Shown: positions 1 through 9,669, counted from the first letter of the stretch. The stretch: 64,000 nt of DNA from Rhizobium sp. 9140 (GCF_900067135.1 NZ_FJUR01000001.1:2173501-2237500), one strand, 5' to 3'. The notes: a model not told the origin generated them from the sequence alone. Numbers and translations are program-made.

Positions 1-3
1 GCA

Positions 4-57
4 GCGGACGACCGCGAGATCAAACCAATGCGGGGACGGCCTCGCTCCTCACCGGAG
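4..57 (+). promoter_or_regulatory. Guanidine-II (mini-ykkC) riboswitch
   Basis: Two small hairpins with the diagnostic ACGR loops lie directly before the exporter gene. Hairpin P1 pairs 4-7 (GCGG) with 12-15 (CCGC) around loop ACGA. Hairpin P2 pairs 30-35 with 40-45 (six pairs, one G-U) around loop ACGG. The linker is 14 nt. The SD-like GGAG at 54-57 can pair with CTCC at 45-48, so base 45 is shared between P2 and a possible anti-SD helix, which fits translational control by ligand-stabilised P2. P1 may extend past the window start. Known guanidine-II RNAs control SugE/Gdx-type exporters, as here. Confidence 0.85.
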
Positions 58-65
58 TGATCTCC

Positions 66-380
66 ATGTCTTGGTTTCTGCTTTTTCTCGCCGGACTGTT
101 CGAAATCGGTTGGGCCATCGGCCTTAAGTATACCGAGGGCTTCTCGAAGCCGCTTCCCACCATCCTGACCATTGCCGCCATGGTGGCGAGCATCGCGCTC
201 CTTGGCATGGCGTTGCGCACTTTGCCGCTTGGAACCGCCTATGCGATCTGGACCGGCATCGGCACGGTTGGAACCGTCATTCTCGGTATCGTCCTGTTTG
301 CAGAGCCCGCAACGGCACTTCGGCTCGGCTGTATCGGCCTCATCGTCGCCGGTATCGCCGGTCTGAAGCTGACGGCCTGA
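66..380 (+). CDS. gdx: Guanidinium exporter, SMR family (Gdx/SugE)
   Basis: A 104-residue small multidrug resistance protein with four membrane helices, the normal SMR length. It should export guanidinium ion in exchange for protons across the inner membrane. All residues used to separate Gdx from polyaromatic-drug SMRs are present: G10, E13 (central carboxylate), W16, S42, Y59, W62 and K101. The ATG at 66 is chosen over an in-frame GTG at 57 because GGAG at 54-57 is then an SD eight bases upstream. The two-hairpin guanidine-II riboswitch in front supports the substrate independently. The stop codon lies inside a hairpin shared with the convergent ATP12 gene. Confidence 0.93.
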   Translation: MSWFLLFLAGLFEIGWAIGLKYTEGFSKPLPTILTIAAMVASIALLGMALRTLPLGTAYAIWTGIGTVGTVILGIVLFAEPATALRLGCIGLIVAGIAGLKLTA

Positions 381-392
381 GTCTCAGGCCGT
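372..392. terminator. Hairpin between convergent gene ends
   Basis: A perfect 9-bp stem (372-380 with 384-392) has a 3-nt loop and contains the stop codons of both convergent genes. There is no T-run on either side, so it is either a weak bidirectional terminator or a 3'-end-stabilising hairpin. Confidence 0.5.
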
Positions 393-1175
393 TCGCAGCG
401 AATCGAGCACGGCATTGGCTGCCTGCATGTCGCGCCAGCGAAGTTCGCGGCGCTGGAAGGCTTCGTCGTCCGTCCCCCAATGCTCGATCTGCCAGTCTTC
501 GTCGAGATGGGCGAGCGCCCAGGCCTCATCCACGTTCAGGCGACGCTCGGCAATGGCGAGCGGCAGGATGGCGGAGCCGGTGAGTGTGGTCATGGCGTGG
601 ATGGCGGAGAGCCCGAGCGGCGTCGCATAGGCCCGCAGCGCTTCGGCAAAGGCCGAGATGGCCGCCTGTGGCTGGCGCTGGTGGATGACGCCTTCTGCAA
701 GGATGAAACGAGCGCCGAACGTTTCCGACATCCAGGCGAGGATGGGATCCCATTGCGCCTGCTGGCGGCCCACGAGCCCTTCCGGCTGGTCGGCGCGGTA
801 GCAGAGCATGTCGGTTCCGGCAAAGTTCAAAATGTCCTCGAACACCCCGCGAATGTCCTTCGCCACGCCATCCAGCGCGCTGTTGACCAGACGCGTGACC
901 GGCATAAGACCGGGATCGATATTCTCGACCTGTGCATCCCATTCCGCCACCAGAAGTTCCGCCAGTCCCTCGGTCGGCACGGCCAGTACCTGCTTGGCAG
1001 GCGTCTTAACCGGGCGTCCGTCGAGCAGGATCGCGAAACTGTCGCCCTCGCCGCGGCCGATCGAGACCTCCTTGTAGAAACGCTTCGGCAAAGGCTTCAG
1101 CATCTGGATTTGCGCCCGGCGAACCGGGTCAGGATCGCTGAACGTGTTCGTGAATTCGTCGCGGATATCAGACAT
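384..1175 (-). CDS. ATP12-family F1-ATPase assembly chaperone
   Basis: This 263-residue protein belongs to the ATP12 family, which binds the F1 alpha subunit during ATP synthase assembly in mitochondria and occurs in alphaproteobacteria. Visible family features are the N-terminal KRFYKEVSI beta region, the LLDGRPVKTPAK segment, and the C-terminal TGSAILPLAIAE and HLDEDWQIEHWG motifs. The start at MSDIRDEF gives the usual length; the open frame runs further upstream but into the HAD gene. It overlaps the upstream HAD gene by 8 bp, so the two are probably translated from one message. Confidence 0.88.
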   Translation of the reverse strand: MSDIRDEFTNTFSDPDPVRRAQIQMLKPLPKRFYKEVSIGRGEGDSFAILLDGRPVKTPAKQVLAVPTEGLAELLVAEWDAQVENIDPGLMPVTRLVNSALDGVAKDIRGVFEDILNFAGTDMLCYRADQPEGLVGRQQAQWDPILAWMSETFGARFILAEGVIHQRQPQAAISAFAEALRAYATPLGLSAIHAMTTLTGSAILPLAIAERRLNVDEAWALAHLDEDWQIEHWGTDDEAFQRRELRWRDMQAANAVLDSLRTA

Positions 1176-1827
1176 GCGCAGTCTCCAGCAGGGCAAGAAT
1201 ATCGTCCGGCGTCTGGACGATATGGTCGGCGCCGGCGGCAAGGAGGGCGCTTGTGGGCGCATAGCCCCAGGAAACGCCGATGGCCGTCGCTCCCGCACTC
1301 TTTGCCATTTGCATATCGTAAATTGCATCGCCGATGACAAGCGTGGCGCGGGCATCGAAACCGGCTTCCGCACAGCATTCGCTCACCATGGCGGGATGCG
1401 GCTTGGACGGGCAGTCGTCAGCGGTGCGCGAGACGGTGAAATTGAAGCCATGTGATGTGCGGATGATATCCAGCCCGCGCCGGGATTTGCCTGTGACGGC
1501 ACCGATCACCAGATCGTCGCGTTGCGAGAGCGTTTCCATCATGGTGGCGATGCCTGGGAAGGGAAGCTCGGACATGCCGGAGGCCCGGACGTCCGTATAG
1601 ATGTCCTTGTAATGCGCGGTCATCGCGAGTGCCTGGTCGTTGACATGCGGTTCGCCGGTCAGCCGGGAGATCGCGATATCGAGCGTCAGGCCGATGATCG
1701 ATTTCGTGTCCTCGAGTGCCGGCGGCGTAAGGCCGAAGGCCTCGAATGTTCGCGCCATCGTCGCGTGGATCACGCCGGCGCTATCGACCAGCGTGCCGTC
1801 GCAGTCGAACAGGACGAGTCGCATCAT
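1168..1827 (-). CDS. HAD-superfamily hydrolase (phosphoglycolate-phosphatase-like)
   Basis: A 219-residue HAD phosphatase. Motif I FDCDGTLVDS is at residues 8-17 (nucleophile Asp in DxDGT), motif II is VTGKS, a Lys follows at SKPHP, and the C-terminal GDAIYDMQMAKSAG motif supplies the acidic Mg-binding residues. The alpha-helical cap resembles Gph/PgmB subfamily proteins, but the substrate cannot be read from sequence. The start overlaps the stop of the pseudouridine synthase gene and the end overlaps the ATP12 gene, so it sits in the middle of a tightly coupled minus-strand operon. Confidence 0.85.
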   Translation of the reverse strand: MMRLVLFDCDGTLVDSAGVIHATMARTFEAFGLTPPALEDTKSIIGLTLDIAISRLTGEPHVNDQALAMTAHYKDIYTDVRASGMSELPFPGIATMMETLSQRDDLVIGAVTGKSRRGLDIIRTSHGFNFTVSRTADDCPSKPHPAMVSECCAEAGFDARATLVIGDAIYDMQMAKSAGATAIGVSWGYAPTSALLAAGADHIVQTPDDILALLETAHV

Positions 1828-2810
1828 TCCTCTCCGGCATTGGCCATGTCGAAACCGAAGAGGTTCCAGGTCTGGACCATATGCTGGGGCATCGGCGCCG
1901 TGATCGTCAGACGTCCGCCATCGGGATGGGGAATGTCGATCTTGCGCGCGTGAAGGTGAAGGCGGTTCTGGACGCCGCTGGGGAAATTCCAGCCGGGAGC
2001 GTCGTCGAAGTACTTGGGGTCGCCAATAATGGGATTGCCGATATGGAGGGCGTGGACGCGCAGCTGGTGGGTTCGGCCGGTGTAAGGCTCCATCTCCAGC
2101 CAGGCAAAGTTCTGACCCGCCTGCTCCAGAACCCGGTAGTAGGAAATCGCATGGTCCGCACCGTCGTCGCCATGGCGAGCGATGCGCATCCGGTCGCCAT
2201 CGGGCGTCTGCTCCTTGACGAGCCAGCTGGACACCTTGTCCTCGCGCTTGCGCGGAACGCCCTTGACCAGCGACCAGTAGGTCTTCTTCGTGTCGCGCTC
2301 GCGAAACGCGGCCGTCAGCTTCTGGGCAGCGCCGCGGGTACGGGCAACGACCAGAACACCTGATGTGTCGCGGTCGAGCCTGTGCACGAGCCGCGGCTTT
2401 TCGCCCTTCGGGCTCGTCCAGGCTTCCAGCATCTGGTCGATATGCCGGTTGAGGCCGGAGCCGCCCTGCACGGCGATGCCCGGCGGCTTGTTCAGCACGA
2501 TCACCTTGGCATCTTCATGCAGCAGCATGCGGGAGAGAAGCTCGTGGTCGGACGAATGCTTCAGATCGTGGTTCGGGATCGGTCCCGTCTTGCGGTTTTC
2601 ATCGACATCCATCGGCGGAATGCGGATGGACTGACCCGCTTCCACGCGGAAGTCGGATTTGACACGCCCGCCGTTCACGCGAACCTGACCGGAGCGGAGC
2701 AGCTTCTGTAAAGGCCCGAACCCGAGACCGGGATAATGCACCTTGAACCAGCGATCGAGGCGCATGCCGTTTTCGTCGGCTTCCACCGTCTTGTGCTCGA
2801 TACCCGCCAT
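1824..2810 (-). CDS. RluA-family 23S rRNA pseudouridine synthase (RluC-like)
   Basis: A 328-residue enzyme that isomerises uridine to pseudouridine in rRNA. An N-terminal S4-like RNA-binding domain (about residues 15-75, with QVRVNGGRV) precedes the catalytic domain. The family signature VHRLDRDTSGVLVVAR contains the catalytic Asp. PYTGRTHQLRVH and GDPKYF motifs follow. I chose MAGIEHKTVE as start because it gives the normal RluC/RluD length. RluC and RluD cannot be told apart safely here; the S4 linker and context favour RluC. The stop overlaps the HAD gene start. Confidence 0.88.
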   Translation of the reverse strand: MAGIEHKTVEADENGMRLDRWFKVHYPGLGFGPLQKLLRSGQVRVNGGRVKSDFRVEAGQSIRIPPMDVDENRKTGPIPNHDLKHSSDHELLSRMLLHEDAKVIVLNKPPGIAVQGGSGLNRHIDQMLEAWTSPKGEKPRLVHRLDRDTSGVLVVARTRGAAQKLTAAFRERDTKKTYWSLVKGVPRKREDKVSSWLVKEQTPDGDRMRIARHGDDGADHAISYYRVLEQAGQNFAWLEMEPYTGRTHQLRVHALHIGNPIIGDPKYFDDAPGWNFPSGVQNRLHLHARKIDIPHPDGGRLTITAPMPQHMVQTWNLFGFDMANAGEE

Positions 2811-2875
2811 GTCCCTGGTCTTTCGTCCTCGGCGGCCAAAGGCCTGCCATCCATCATCGTCTTCAAGCGCCCGCT

Positions 2876-3253
2876 TTAGACGATTGCGCGCATCAGGGCC
2901 AGACCTGCAAAGACGCCGAGGCCGGAAAGCACGAGGCTGAGGGCAACATAGAGCACCGCCGAGCCGAAATGACCCTGTTCGGCAAGCATCGCGGCATCGA
3001 GCGAGAAGGCCGAGAAGGTGGTGTAACCGCCGAGAACGCCGGTGACGAGGAAGAGGCGCAACTCCGGCGAGGCACCGAAACGCCGGGCGATGACCTCGGA
3101 AAGAACGCCGATGAGGAACGACCCGGTGATGTTGACGAACAGCGTGCCCCAAGGAAAGCCGGCACCCATCAGCCGGACGCTGGCGACGCCGCAGAGATAA
3201 CGGAGGACGGAGCCGAGAGCTCCGCCCACTGCGACGAGGAGAACGTTCAGCAT
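2876..3253 (-). CDS. crcB: Fluoride channel CrcB/Fluc
   Basis: A 125-residue, four-helix inner-membrane protein of the dual-topology Fluc family, which lets fluoride leave the cell. Characteristic elements are the GGALGSVLRY segment near residue 10, the NITGSFLIG motif with the conserved pore Asn, and GVLGGYTTFSAFSLD, which carries the central Na-binding and phenylalanine-box residues. It lies 65 bp ahead of the pseudouridine synthase and 61 bp behind the S-formylglutathione hydrolase on the same strand, so it may belong to a longer transcript. I could not fit a fluoride riboswitch to the 61-bp gap. Confidence 0.92.
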   Translation of the reverse strand: MLNVLLVAVGGALGSVLRYLCGVASVRLMGAGFPWGTLFVNITGSFLIGVLSEVIARRFGASPELRLFLVTGVLGGYTTFSAFSLDAAMLAEQGHFGSAVLYVALSLVLSGLGVFAGLALMRAIV

Positions 3254-3314
3254 CGCCCGGATCCTCCGGGCTGATGGACCGACGCGGGAGAGAGGACTGC
3301 CGTCGTCCCCGGCA

Positions 3315-4148
3315 TCAGGCCAGCCGCTCCGCATGCCACCGCAGGTGATCGTCCATGAAGGTCGAGATGAAGTAATAGGAGTGGTCGTAACGCTCCTGCA
3401 TACGCAGCGTCAGAGCAATGCCTGTGCCTTCGATCACGGTTTCGAACAACCAGGGACGCAGGCCGCTTTCGAGAAACCCGTCGGCCGTACCCTGGTCGAT
3501 CAGGAATTCGGGGAAGCGCGCGCCGTCTTCGACCAGCGCGCAGGCATCGTAGGCGCGCCACGCGGCCTTGTCGGCGCCGAGATATTTCTCGAAAGCACCG
3601 ACGGACCAATCGGCTGTGGAGGGCTGGACGATGGGGGCGAAGGCCGAGCAGCTGCGGAAGCGATCCGGGTTTTTGAGAGCGATCGTCATCGCACCATGCC
3701 CGCCCATGGAGTGGCCAAAGATCGCCTGTCGGTTCATGTCGGCGCGAAACTGCGAGGCGATCAGCGCCGGCAGTTCCTGCGTGATATAGGTTTCCATGCG
3801 ATAGTGGCGCGCCCAGGGTTCCTGCGTCGCATCGAGATAGAAGCCGGCGCCCTTGCCCATCTGCCAGTTCGCCGCTTCGTCCGCGACGTCGTCGCCACGC
3901 GGGCTGGTGTCCGGGCAGACGATGATGAGGCCGAGTTCGGCCGCCAGTCGCCGGTACTCGCCCTTATCCATCACGTTGGCATGGCTGCAGGTCAGGCCGG
4001 AGAGGTACCAGACGACCGGGCAGGGCTGGCTGACCGCCTGCGGCGGTACGAAGACGGCAAAGGTCATATCGCAGTCGCAGGCTTCCGAGCGATGCGAATA
4101 GACGCCTTGCATGCCACCGAAGGCGACGTTCTGGGACAGGACTTTCAT
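3315..4148 (-). CDS. fghA: S-formylglutathione hydrolase
   Basis: This 277-residue esterase hydrolyses S-formylglutathione to formate and glutathione, the second step of glutathione-dependent formaldehyde oxidation. The nucleophile is S147 in GHSMGG. The other triad members are probably D223 (in IDQGTADGF) and H256 (in YDHSYYF). YLSGLTCSHANVMDKGE is a family hallmark. Length matches FrmB/FghA/esterase D. The enzyme for the first step, class III alcohol dehydrogenase, is encoded about 1.6 kb upstream on the same strand with three small genes between. Confidence 0.95.
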   Translation of the reverse strand: MKVLSQNVAFGGMQGVYSHRSEACDCDMTFAVFVPPQAVSQPCPVVWYLSGLTCSHANVMDKGEYRRLAAELGLIIVCPDTSPRGDDVADEAANWQMGKGAGFYLDATQEPWARHYRMETYITQELPALIASQFRADMNRQAIFGHSMGGHGAMTIALKNPDRFRSCSAFAPIVQPSTADWSVGAFEKYLGADKAAWRAYDACALVEDGARFPEFLIDQGTADGFLESGLRPWLFETVIEGTGIALTLRMQERYDHSYYFISTFMDDHLRWHAERLA

Positions 4149-4181
4149 GGGAGACTCCCTTGGGGCAAACCGGAAGATGCG

Positions 4182-4847
4182 TCAAAGCAGGGCGACCGCG
4201 GCATTGACCGCTACGGCGATGAGCACGGTGTTGAAGAAGTAGGAGACGATGGCGTGCAGCAGGTTGATCTTGCGCATCGCCGTCGTGTTGATCGCGACAT
4301 CGGACGTCTGCGCCGTCATGCCGATGACAAAGGAGAAATAGAGGAAATCGAAAATCCCCGGCATGTCCGTGCCCGGAAAATCGAGCCCGCGACAATCGCC
4401 GTCCTCCCCTGCACTGACATCGGAAAGCTCCGGGCTCCAGTAGCGGTGCGCATAATGAATGGCCGCCATCGTATGCACCGTCATCCAGCCGAGCGCCACC
4501 GAGGCGAAGGCGAGGATCTGCTCGGGAAGGGGCGCCCCGTCCTTCTCGTTCAACGCCTGAAACAGGGAGACGAGGCAGATGACGACGGCGGCGAGCGTGA
4601 CGCCGAGGATGACGATCTCCGGCTCGTCCGTGCCGGCAGCGTTCTCCTTGAGATAGGCGCCGCTGAGCTTGGGAATACGGATTGCGATCATCACGAGGTA
4701 GACGAGAAAGAAGAGAACGGCGGCAAGTTCTATCGCGAATCGCTCGCTCTCGATGAAGCCGACCGGCAGCGACAGGGCGGCGACGACTGCGCCCAGCGCG
4801 AAGGGCAGGTGCCGCCGGGGAACGAGACCGCTGTCTGCGCGCGCCAT
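4182..4847 (-). CDS. DUF1345 inner-membrane protein
   Basis: A 221-residue integral membrane protein with about five hydrophobic segments. The HYAHRYW motif and the C-terminal FLYFSFVIGMTAQTSDV segment are the DUF1345 signature. No function is established for the family. The gene ends 33 bp before fghA and starts 4 bp from the end of the DUF188 gene, so it is probably co-transcribed with the formaldehyde-oxidation genes. I chose the start MARADSG because upstream residues overlap the neighbouring gene. Confidence 0.8.
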   Translation of the reverse strand: MARADSGLVPRRHLPFALGAVVAALSLPVGFIESERFAIELAAVLFFLVYLVMIAIRIPKLSGAYLKENAAGTDEPEIVILGVTLAAVVICLVSLFQALNEKDGAPLPEQILAFASVALGWMTVHTMAAIHYAHRYWSPELSDVSAGEDGDCRGLDFPGTDMPGIFDFLYFSFVIGMTAQTSDVAINTTAMRKINLLHAIVSYFFNTVLIAVAVNAAVALL

Positions 4848-4851
4848 CACC

Positions 4852-5295
4852 TCAGACCTGCTTTGCCCGCCGGCAGAGCCGGTCGAGCGTTTCGAGAAAG
4901 GCCGAGCGGTCTCGCGCCGTGAAGGCGGCATTGAAGCCGCGGCTCTCGCCGGTCTCGCGAAGATGCGCGCCGAGATCCCGCATGGCGGTTGCCATGCCGA
5001 TATTCGCGACATCGAAGACGCGGCCCGTCGGCCCGGTCACCAGCGCGCCCTTGGCAACGCAGCGCCCGGCCAGCGGTACGTCGGCCGTGATGACGACATC
5101 GCCCGGGCCTGCGCGTTCCGCGATCCAGTCGTCGGCCGCGTCGAAGCCGGACGACACGATGACATGCGTCACCATCGGATCGCGCGATGGCCGCAGCCCG
5201 GAATTGGCGACCAGCGTAACCGGCAGGGCGTGCCGCTCGGCGACCTTGAGGATCTCGGGCTTGACGGGGCAGGCATCGGCATCGACGTAGATCAT
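4852..5295 (-). CDS. YaiI/YqxD family protein (DUF188, UPF0178)
   Basis: A 147-residue protein of the conserved YaiI/YqxD family. The N-terminal MIYVDADACPVK motif is the family signature and contains clustered Asp residues like those of PIN/NYN-type nucleases. A further conserved ITADVPLA motif is present. No biochemical role is established. It overlaps the following GNAT gene by 4 bp (5292-5295), so the two are translationally coupled. Confidence 0.88.
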   Translation of the reverse strand: MIYVDADACPVKPEILKVAERHALPVTLVANSGLRPSRDPMVTHVIVSSGFDAADDWIAERAGPGDVVITADVPLAGRCVAKGALVTGPTGRVFDVANIGMATAMRDLGAHLRETGESRGFNAAFTARDRSAFLETLDRLCRRAKQV

Positions 5296-5773
5296 GAGAT
5301 GTCCGTGGATCGGTGTGAGGCGGGCCGCAGCATATCCACATGCGGAATGCCGTCTTCAAGATATTCGTCGGATGTTACGACGAAGCCGAAACCGGTGTAG
5401 AACGCGTGCAGATGACTCTGCGCCGAAAGCGCGATTGGCACGCCCGGAAATACGCGCTCGCAGGCAGACACCGCTTCGCGCATCAAGGCGTCTCCGAGCC
5501 GCTTCCCGCGATGCTCCGGCGACACGACGACGCGGCCGATGCGGGCCGGATCGCCCGGCTGCCTAGGCTTGACGAGCCGGGCGGACGCGACGAGCGCGTC
5601 GCCCTCGATCAGCCGCAGGTGCAAAGCGGCCGGATCCTTGCCGTCGAGTTCCGGGTAGGGGCATTCCTGCTCCACGACGAACACATCGACGCGCATCTTC
5701 AGCAGGGCGTAAAGGTCGGCTGCGGACAAGGCATCCATCGTCCGCAGATCGACCCTGTAGGCGGGCTTTGACA

Positions 5774-5774
<1 letters not shown>
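5292..5774 (-). CDS. GNAT N-acetyltransferase (ElaA-like)
   Basis: A 160-residue acetyltransferase with the ElaA arrangement: an N-terminal LYALLKMRVDVFVVEQ segment, the acetyl-CoA pyrophosphate-binding loop VSPEHRGKRLGDALM, and the C-terminal LHAFYTGFGF segment. The acceptor substrate is unknown. The start codon shares one base with the stop of the alcohol dehydrogenase gene (TGATG, 5772-5776), which shows coupling to formaldehyde oxidation by position but does not define a role in it. Confidence 0.85.
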
Positions 5775-6901
<1,127 letters not shown>

Positions 6902-6979
6902 GAAATGTCTCCTGGATTTGAAGGTCTTGGTTGGTCGTGGCGTCACGCGGACCAAAGTCCACGATTCGGGGCTTGCGAT

Positions 6980-7375
6980 TCAGATACCCTTTAGGACGCG
7001 GCGAAGCGAGGTCTCAAGCACGTCTATCGCCTTGCCGGTCTGCGCATGCAACGCCTTGGCGGTGGCCAACTCATCGAGCAGGGACTGCGCGACCGATGGT
7101 GAAAGCATGACGCCGGAGGGTTCGGCGATACCGGCAATCAGCCATTTCGGTGTGACGCCCAGCAGGTCGGCGAGCAGCGCCAGCTTTTCGCCCTCCGGCT
7201 CGCTCCGGTCACGTTCCCAGTCCGAAACCATATCGGGCGAAACGACAAGGCGTTCCGCGAGATCGGCAAGGCTGAGGTTGAGCGCGCCGCGTGCGCGGAA
7301 GAGCCGCCCACCGGGCGTATCCGTGTCGCGGGGCTGCCGCAGCATTGTCATCATGGCTTCCGTCGATACGCGCAT
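6980..7375 (-). CDS. XRE-family helix-turn-helix regulator
   Basis: A 131-residue protein with a Cro/C1-type HTH at about residues 28-78 (LSLADLAERLVVSPDMVSDW followed by ERDRSEPEGEKLALLADLLG). The C-terminal 50 residues are helical and may dimerise. It sits 78 bp upstream of the alcohol dehydrogenase gene on the same strand, so it could control that operon, itself, or neither. An imperfect inverted repeat at 7420-7453, just upstream of its start, is a candidate operator. Confidence 0.8.
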   Translation of the reverse strand: MRVSTEAMMTMLRQPRDTDTPGGRLFRARGALNLSLADLAERLVVSPDMVSDWERDRSEPEGEKLALLADLLGVTPKWLIAGIAEPSGVMLSPSVAQSLLDELATAKALHAQTGKAIDVLETSLRRVLKGI

Positions 7376-7419
7376 GGCGTTCTCCCTGATCGTGCTCCGG
7401 CACCGCGCCGACTACCTTG

Positions 7420-7453
7420 GAACGACGCGTTGAGCCCGTTGAAACGCGTTCCT
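7420..7453. promoter_or_regulatory. Imperfect inverted repeat upstream of XRE gene
   Basis: Right arm AACGCGTTCC (7444-7453) is the reverse complement of GGAACGCGTT; the left arm at 7420-7432 reads the same with AC inserted after GGAACG. It lies 45-78 bp upstream of the XRE start and about 165 bp before the DMT gene start. A role as operator is inference. Confidence 0.35.
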
Positions 7454-7615
7454 GACCGCGAATGCACGGAGCCTTCCTTATGCCTGAGCCTACAGCCGCG
7501 ACAGGGAAAGAAAAGAGCCTGCAGCGTCAATTATCTGTCGAGACACGCCTTGCGGAAAGCCGTGCAAGGGCATTGCCATAAGCACGTCCGACACCGGACC
7601 TGGAGCCTGATTCGC

Positions 7616-8554
7616 ATGACACATCCATCTCCGTCCGCTCGACCCACAATGGTCCTGCCGGCCACGGTCATGCAGGGGGTCCTCCTGCTGCTCGCCGCCA
7701 TGATGATCCTGCCCTGCATGGATGCCATCGCCAAATATATGGCCGTCGAACTCGGCATGTCGCCGGCGCAGGTGACGTTCTACCGCTTCTTCTTCCAGCT
7801 CGTCGCGACCCTGCCGATGCTGCTTCGGCTCGGCGGCCCAAAGGCCCTCGTGCCGCAGAGGCCGTGGTACAACATGCTGCGCGGCCTTCTGCTCGCGGCC
7901 GCGTCGCTGTTCTTCTTTGTGTCGGTCAAATACATGCCGCTTGCCGACGTCTTCGCGATCTATTTCGTCGAGCCGTTCATCCTCACCTGCCTGTCGGCGC
8001 TGGTCCTTGGCGAAAAGGTCGGCTGGCGACGATGGGTGGCGATCGGCATCGGCTTTTTCGGCGCAATGATCGTCATCCAACCGAGCTTTCAGGTGTTTGG
8101 TCTCACCGCGCTGATGCCGGTCGCCTGCGCCTTTCTCTTCGCCTGCTATCTCCTGATGAACCGTGCCTCCGGCGCTGCCGACAGTCCGCTCGCCATGCAG
8201 ACCTTCGCCGGTGTCGGCGGCACATTGTTCATGATAGCGACGATTGCCATCGGCCATGGCATGGGGGCTGCGGATTTCGTGCCGTCGCTGCCACACACGC
8301 CGCTCGGCTGGGTGCTCGTCATCGCGCTCGGCGCGATCTCGGGCTACGGGCACCTTATGGTGGTCAAGGCGTTCCAGGCCGCGCCTGCCTCAGTGCTGGC
8401 GCCGCTGCATTATTTCGAGATCATCGCGGCAACGGCGCTCGGCTATCTCGTCTTCGGCGAGTTCCCGACGGCTTCCAAATGGCTGGGCGTCGCCATCATC
8501 GTCGGGTCCGGCCTCTTCATGATCTGGCGGGAGCGTCGCCAGCCGGCGCACTGA
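7616..8554 (+). CDS. EamA/DMT-superfamily transporter
   Basis: A 312-residue inner-membrane protein with ten predicted helices arranged as two EamA repeats (about residues 20-150 and 160-300). Typical repeat ends are [20 protein letters not shown] and [19 protein letters not shown]. Members export metabolites such as amino acids or purines; substrate cannot be assigned. I chose the ATG at 7616 because the longer open frame from 7430 adds a charged segment unlike an EamA N-terminus. Its last 38 bp overlap lipB tail to tail. Confidence 0.85.
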   Translation: MTHPSPSARPTMVLPATVMQGVLLLLAAMMILPCMDAIAKYMAVELGMSPAQVTFYRFFFQLVATLPMLLRLGGPKALVPQRPWYNMLRGLLLAAASLFFFVSVKYMPLADVFAIYFVEPFILTCLSALVLGEKVGWRRWVAIGIGFFGAMIVIQPSFQVFGLTALMPVACAFLFACYLLMNRASGAADSPLAMQTFAGVGGTLFMIATIAIGHGMGAADFVPSLPHTPLGWVLVIALGAISGYGHLMVVKAFQAAPASVLAPLHYFEIIAATALGYLVFGEFPTASKWLGVAIIVGSGLFMIWRERRQPAH

Positions 8555-9272
8555 CAGCCGCATCCGCAACCGTCGGCCCGAAGACCGCTTCGAACGCATC
8601 CCGAAGCCGCATGTCGGCGTCCTCCATCATCACCGGCAGGCCGAGATCGACAAGACTGGTCACACCATGGCCGCGGATGCCGCAGGGTACGATCCCGCCG
8701 AAATGGTCGAGGTCGGGATCCACATTCAGCGACAGGCCGTGAAAGCTCACCCAGCGGCGCAGCCGGATGCCGATCGCCGCGATCTTGTCCTCAGCGGGCG
8801 TGCCATCGGGCAGGGGCACCTTTTCCGGCCGGCGCACCCAGACGCCGACGCGATCCTCGCGCCGCTCGCCGGTGACGTTCATGCTGGAGAGCGTGCGGAT
8901 GACGAGATCCTCAAGCGCCGCCACGAAGGCCCGTACGTCCTGCCGCCGCCGCTTGAGGTCGAGCATGACATAGACCACGCGCTGCCCTGGGCCATGATAG
9001 GTGTACTCGCCGCCGCGCCCGGTCGCGTAGACGGGGAAGCGATCTGGCATCACCAGATCGACCGCATCCGCGCTGGTGCCGGCGGTGTAGAGCGGCGGAT
9101 GTTCGACCAGCCAGACGAGCTCGTCGGCTTCGCCGGAGGCAATGGCCGCTACCTCGCGCTCCATGGTCTCCACGGCCGCCTCATAGGGCACCAGGCCCTC
9201 CGCGATCCGCCACCGAACCGGAGGACAGTCGCCCCCGGCAAGAAAACGACTGTCGAGAGCGTCGCGCTGCAT
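8517..9272 (-). CDS. lipB: Octanoyl-[ACP]-protein N-octanoyltransferase (lipoyl(octanoyl) transferase)
   Basis: This 251-residue enzyme moves octanoate from acyl carrier protein to lipoyl domains of PDH, OGDH and GcvH, before LipA inserts sulfur. The catalytic dyad is visible as K163 (DKIAAIGIR) and C197 (GIVPCGI). The [21 protein letters not shown] and FHGLSLNV motifs are all typical. Length is slightly above E. coli LipB because of a C-terminal extension that overlaps the convergent DMT gene by 38 bp. lipA and the PDH genes lie 45-52 kb further on in this window. Confidence 0.95.
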   Translation of the reverse strand: MQRDALDSRFLAGGDCPPVRWRIAEGLVPYEAAVETMEREVAAIASGEADELVWLVEHPPLYTAGTSADAVDLVMPDRFPVYATGRGGEYTYHGPGQRVVYVMLDLKRRRQDVRAFVAALEDLVIRTLSSMNVTGERREDRVGVWVRRPEKVPLPDGTPAEDKIAAIGIRLRRWVSFHGLSLNVDPDLDHFGGIVPCGIRGHGVTSLVDLGLPVMMEDADMRLRDAFEAVFGPTVADAAVSAPAGDAPARS

Positions 9273-9555
9273 GGTCTGTCCTGAATATGCTGCGGTCGGC
9301 GCGAAGCGATCTCATGCCGTGCAGGCTCATTGGAGTGAAAATCAGCGACGGCTCTTGCGAAAAGCGATCCGGCTAACCGATCAGCCCTGTAGATGGGGCG
9401 TGTTCACCAAGGGTTAAAGGCGCATTTCCGGGCTCTGTCCACAGACCTCGGAAATAGTTTTCACCGCCGCCAACTTTTCCGCATTACGCCCTTGTGCCCC
9501 CGAAATCCTTTTGCTAAACGCACCCCTGCCGGAGCAATTCGGCATCTACCACGAT

Positions 9556-9640
9556 GCGGTCGTGGCGGAATTGGTAGACGCGCAGCGTTGAGGTCGCTGT
9601 GGGGCAACCCGTGGAAGTTCGAGTCTTCTCGACCGCACCA
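9556..9640 (+). tRNA. tRNA-Leu (anticodon GAG)
   Basis: The acceptor stem pairs GCGGTCG (9556-9562) with CGACCGC (9630-9636), followed by discriminator A and encoded CCA (9637-9640). The anticodon loop TTGAGGT within stem CAGCG/CGCTG gives GAG, for CUC/CUU leucine codons. A long variable arm is present, as expected for tRNA-Leu, and the T-arm contains GTTCGAGTC. A rho-independent terminator follows. Confidence 0.95.
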
Positions 9641-9645
9641 AAAAG

Positions 9646-9669
9646 AAACCGGCTTGCGCCGGTTTTTTT
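9646..9669 (+). terminator. Rho-independent terminator of tRNA-Leu
   Basis: Stem CCGGC (9649-9653) pairs with GCCGG (9658-9662) around TTGC, extended by A-T pairs, followed by a run of seven T. Confidence 0.88.

Noticed and set aside
3254..3314. Fluoride (crcB) riboswitch before crcB
   Set aside because: I looked for the conserved GAUG...CUGAUG pattern on the minus strand. The 61-bp spacer contains fragments of similar sequence but no proper pseudoknot, and the GATG overlaps the fghA stop codon.
7430..7615. 62-residue N-terminal extension of the DMT transporter
   Set aside because: The extension is Arg/Cys/His-rich without hydrophobicity and no SD precedes it; the ATG at 7616 gives a normal EamA N-terminus.
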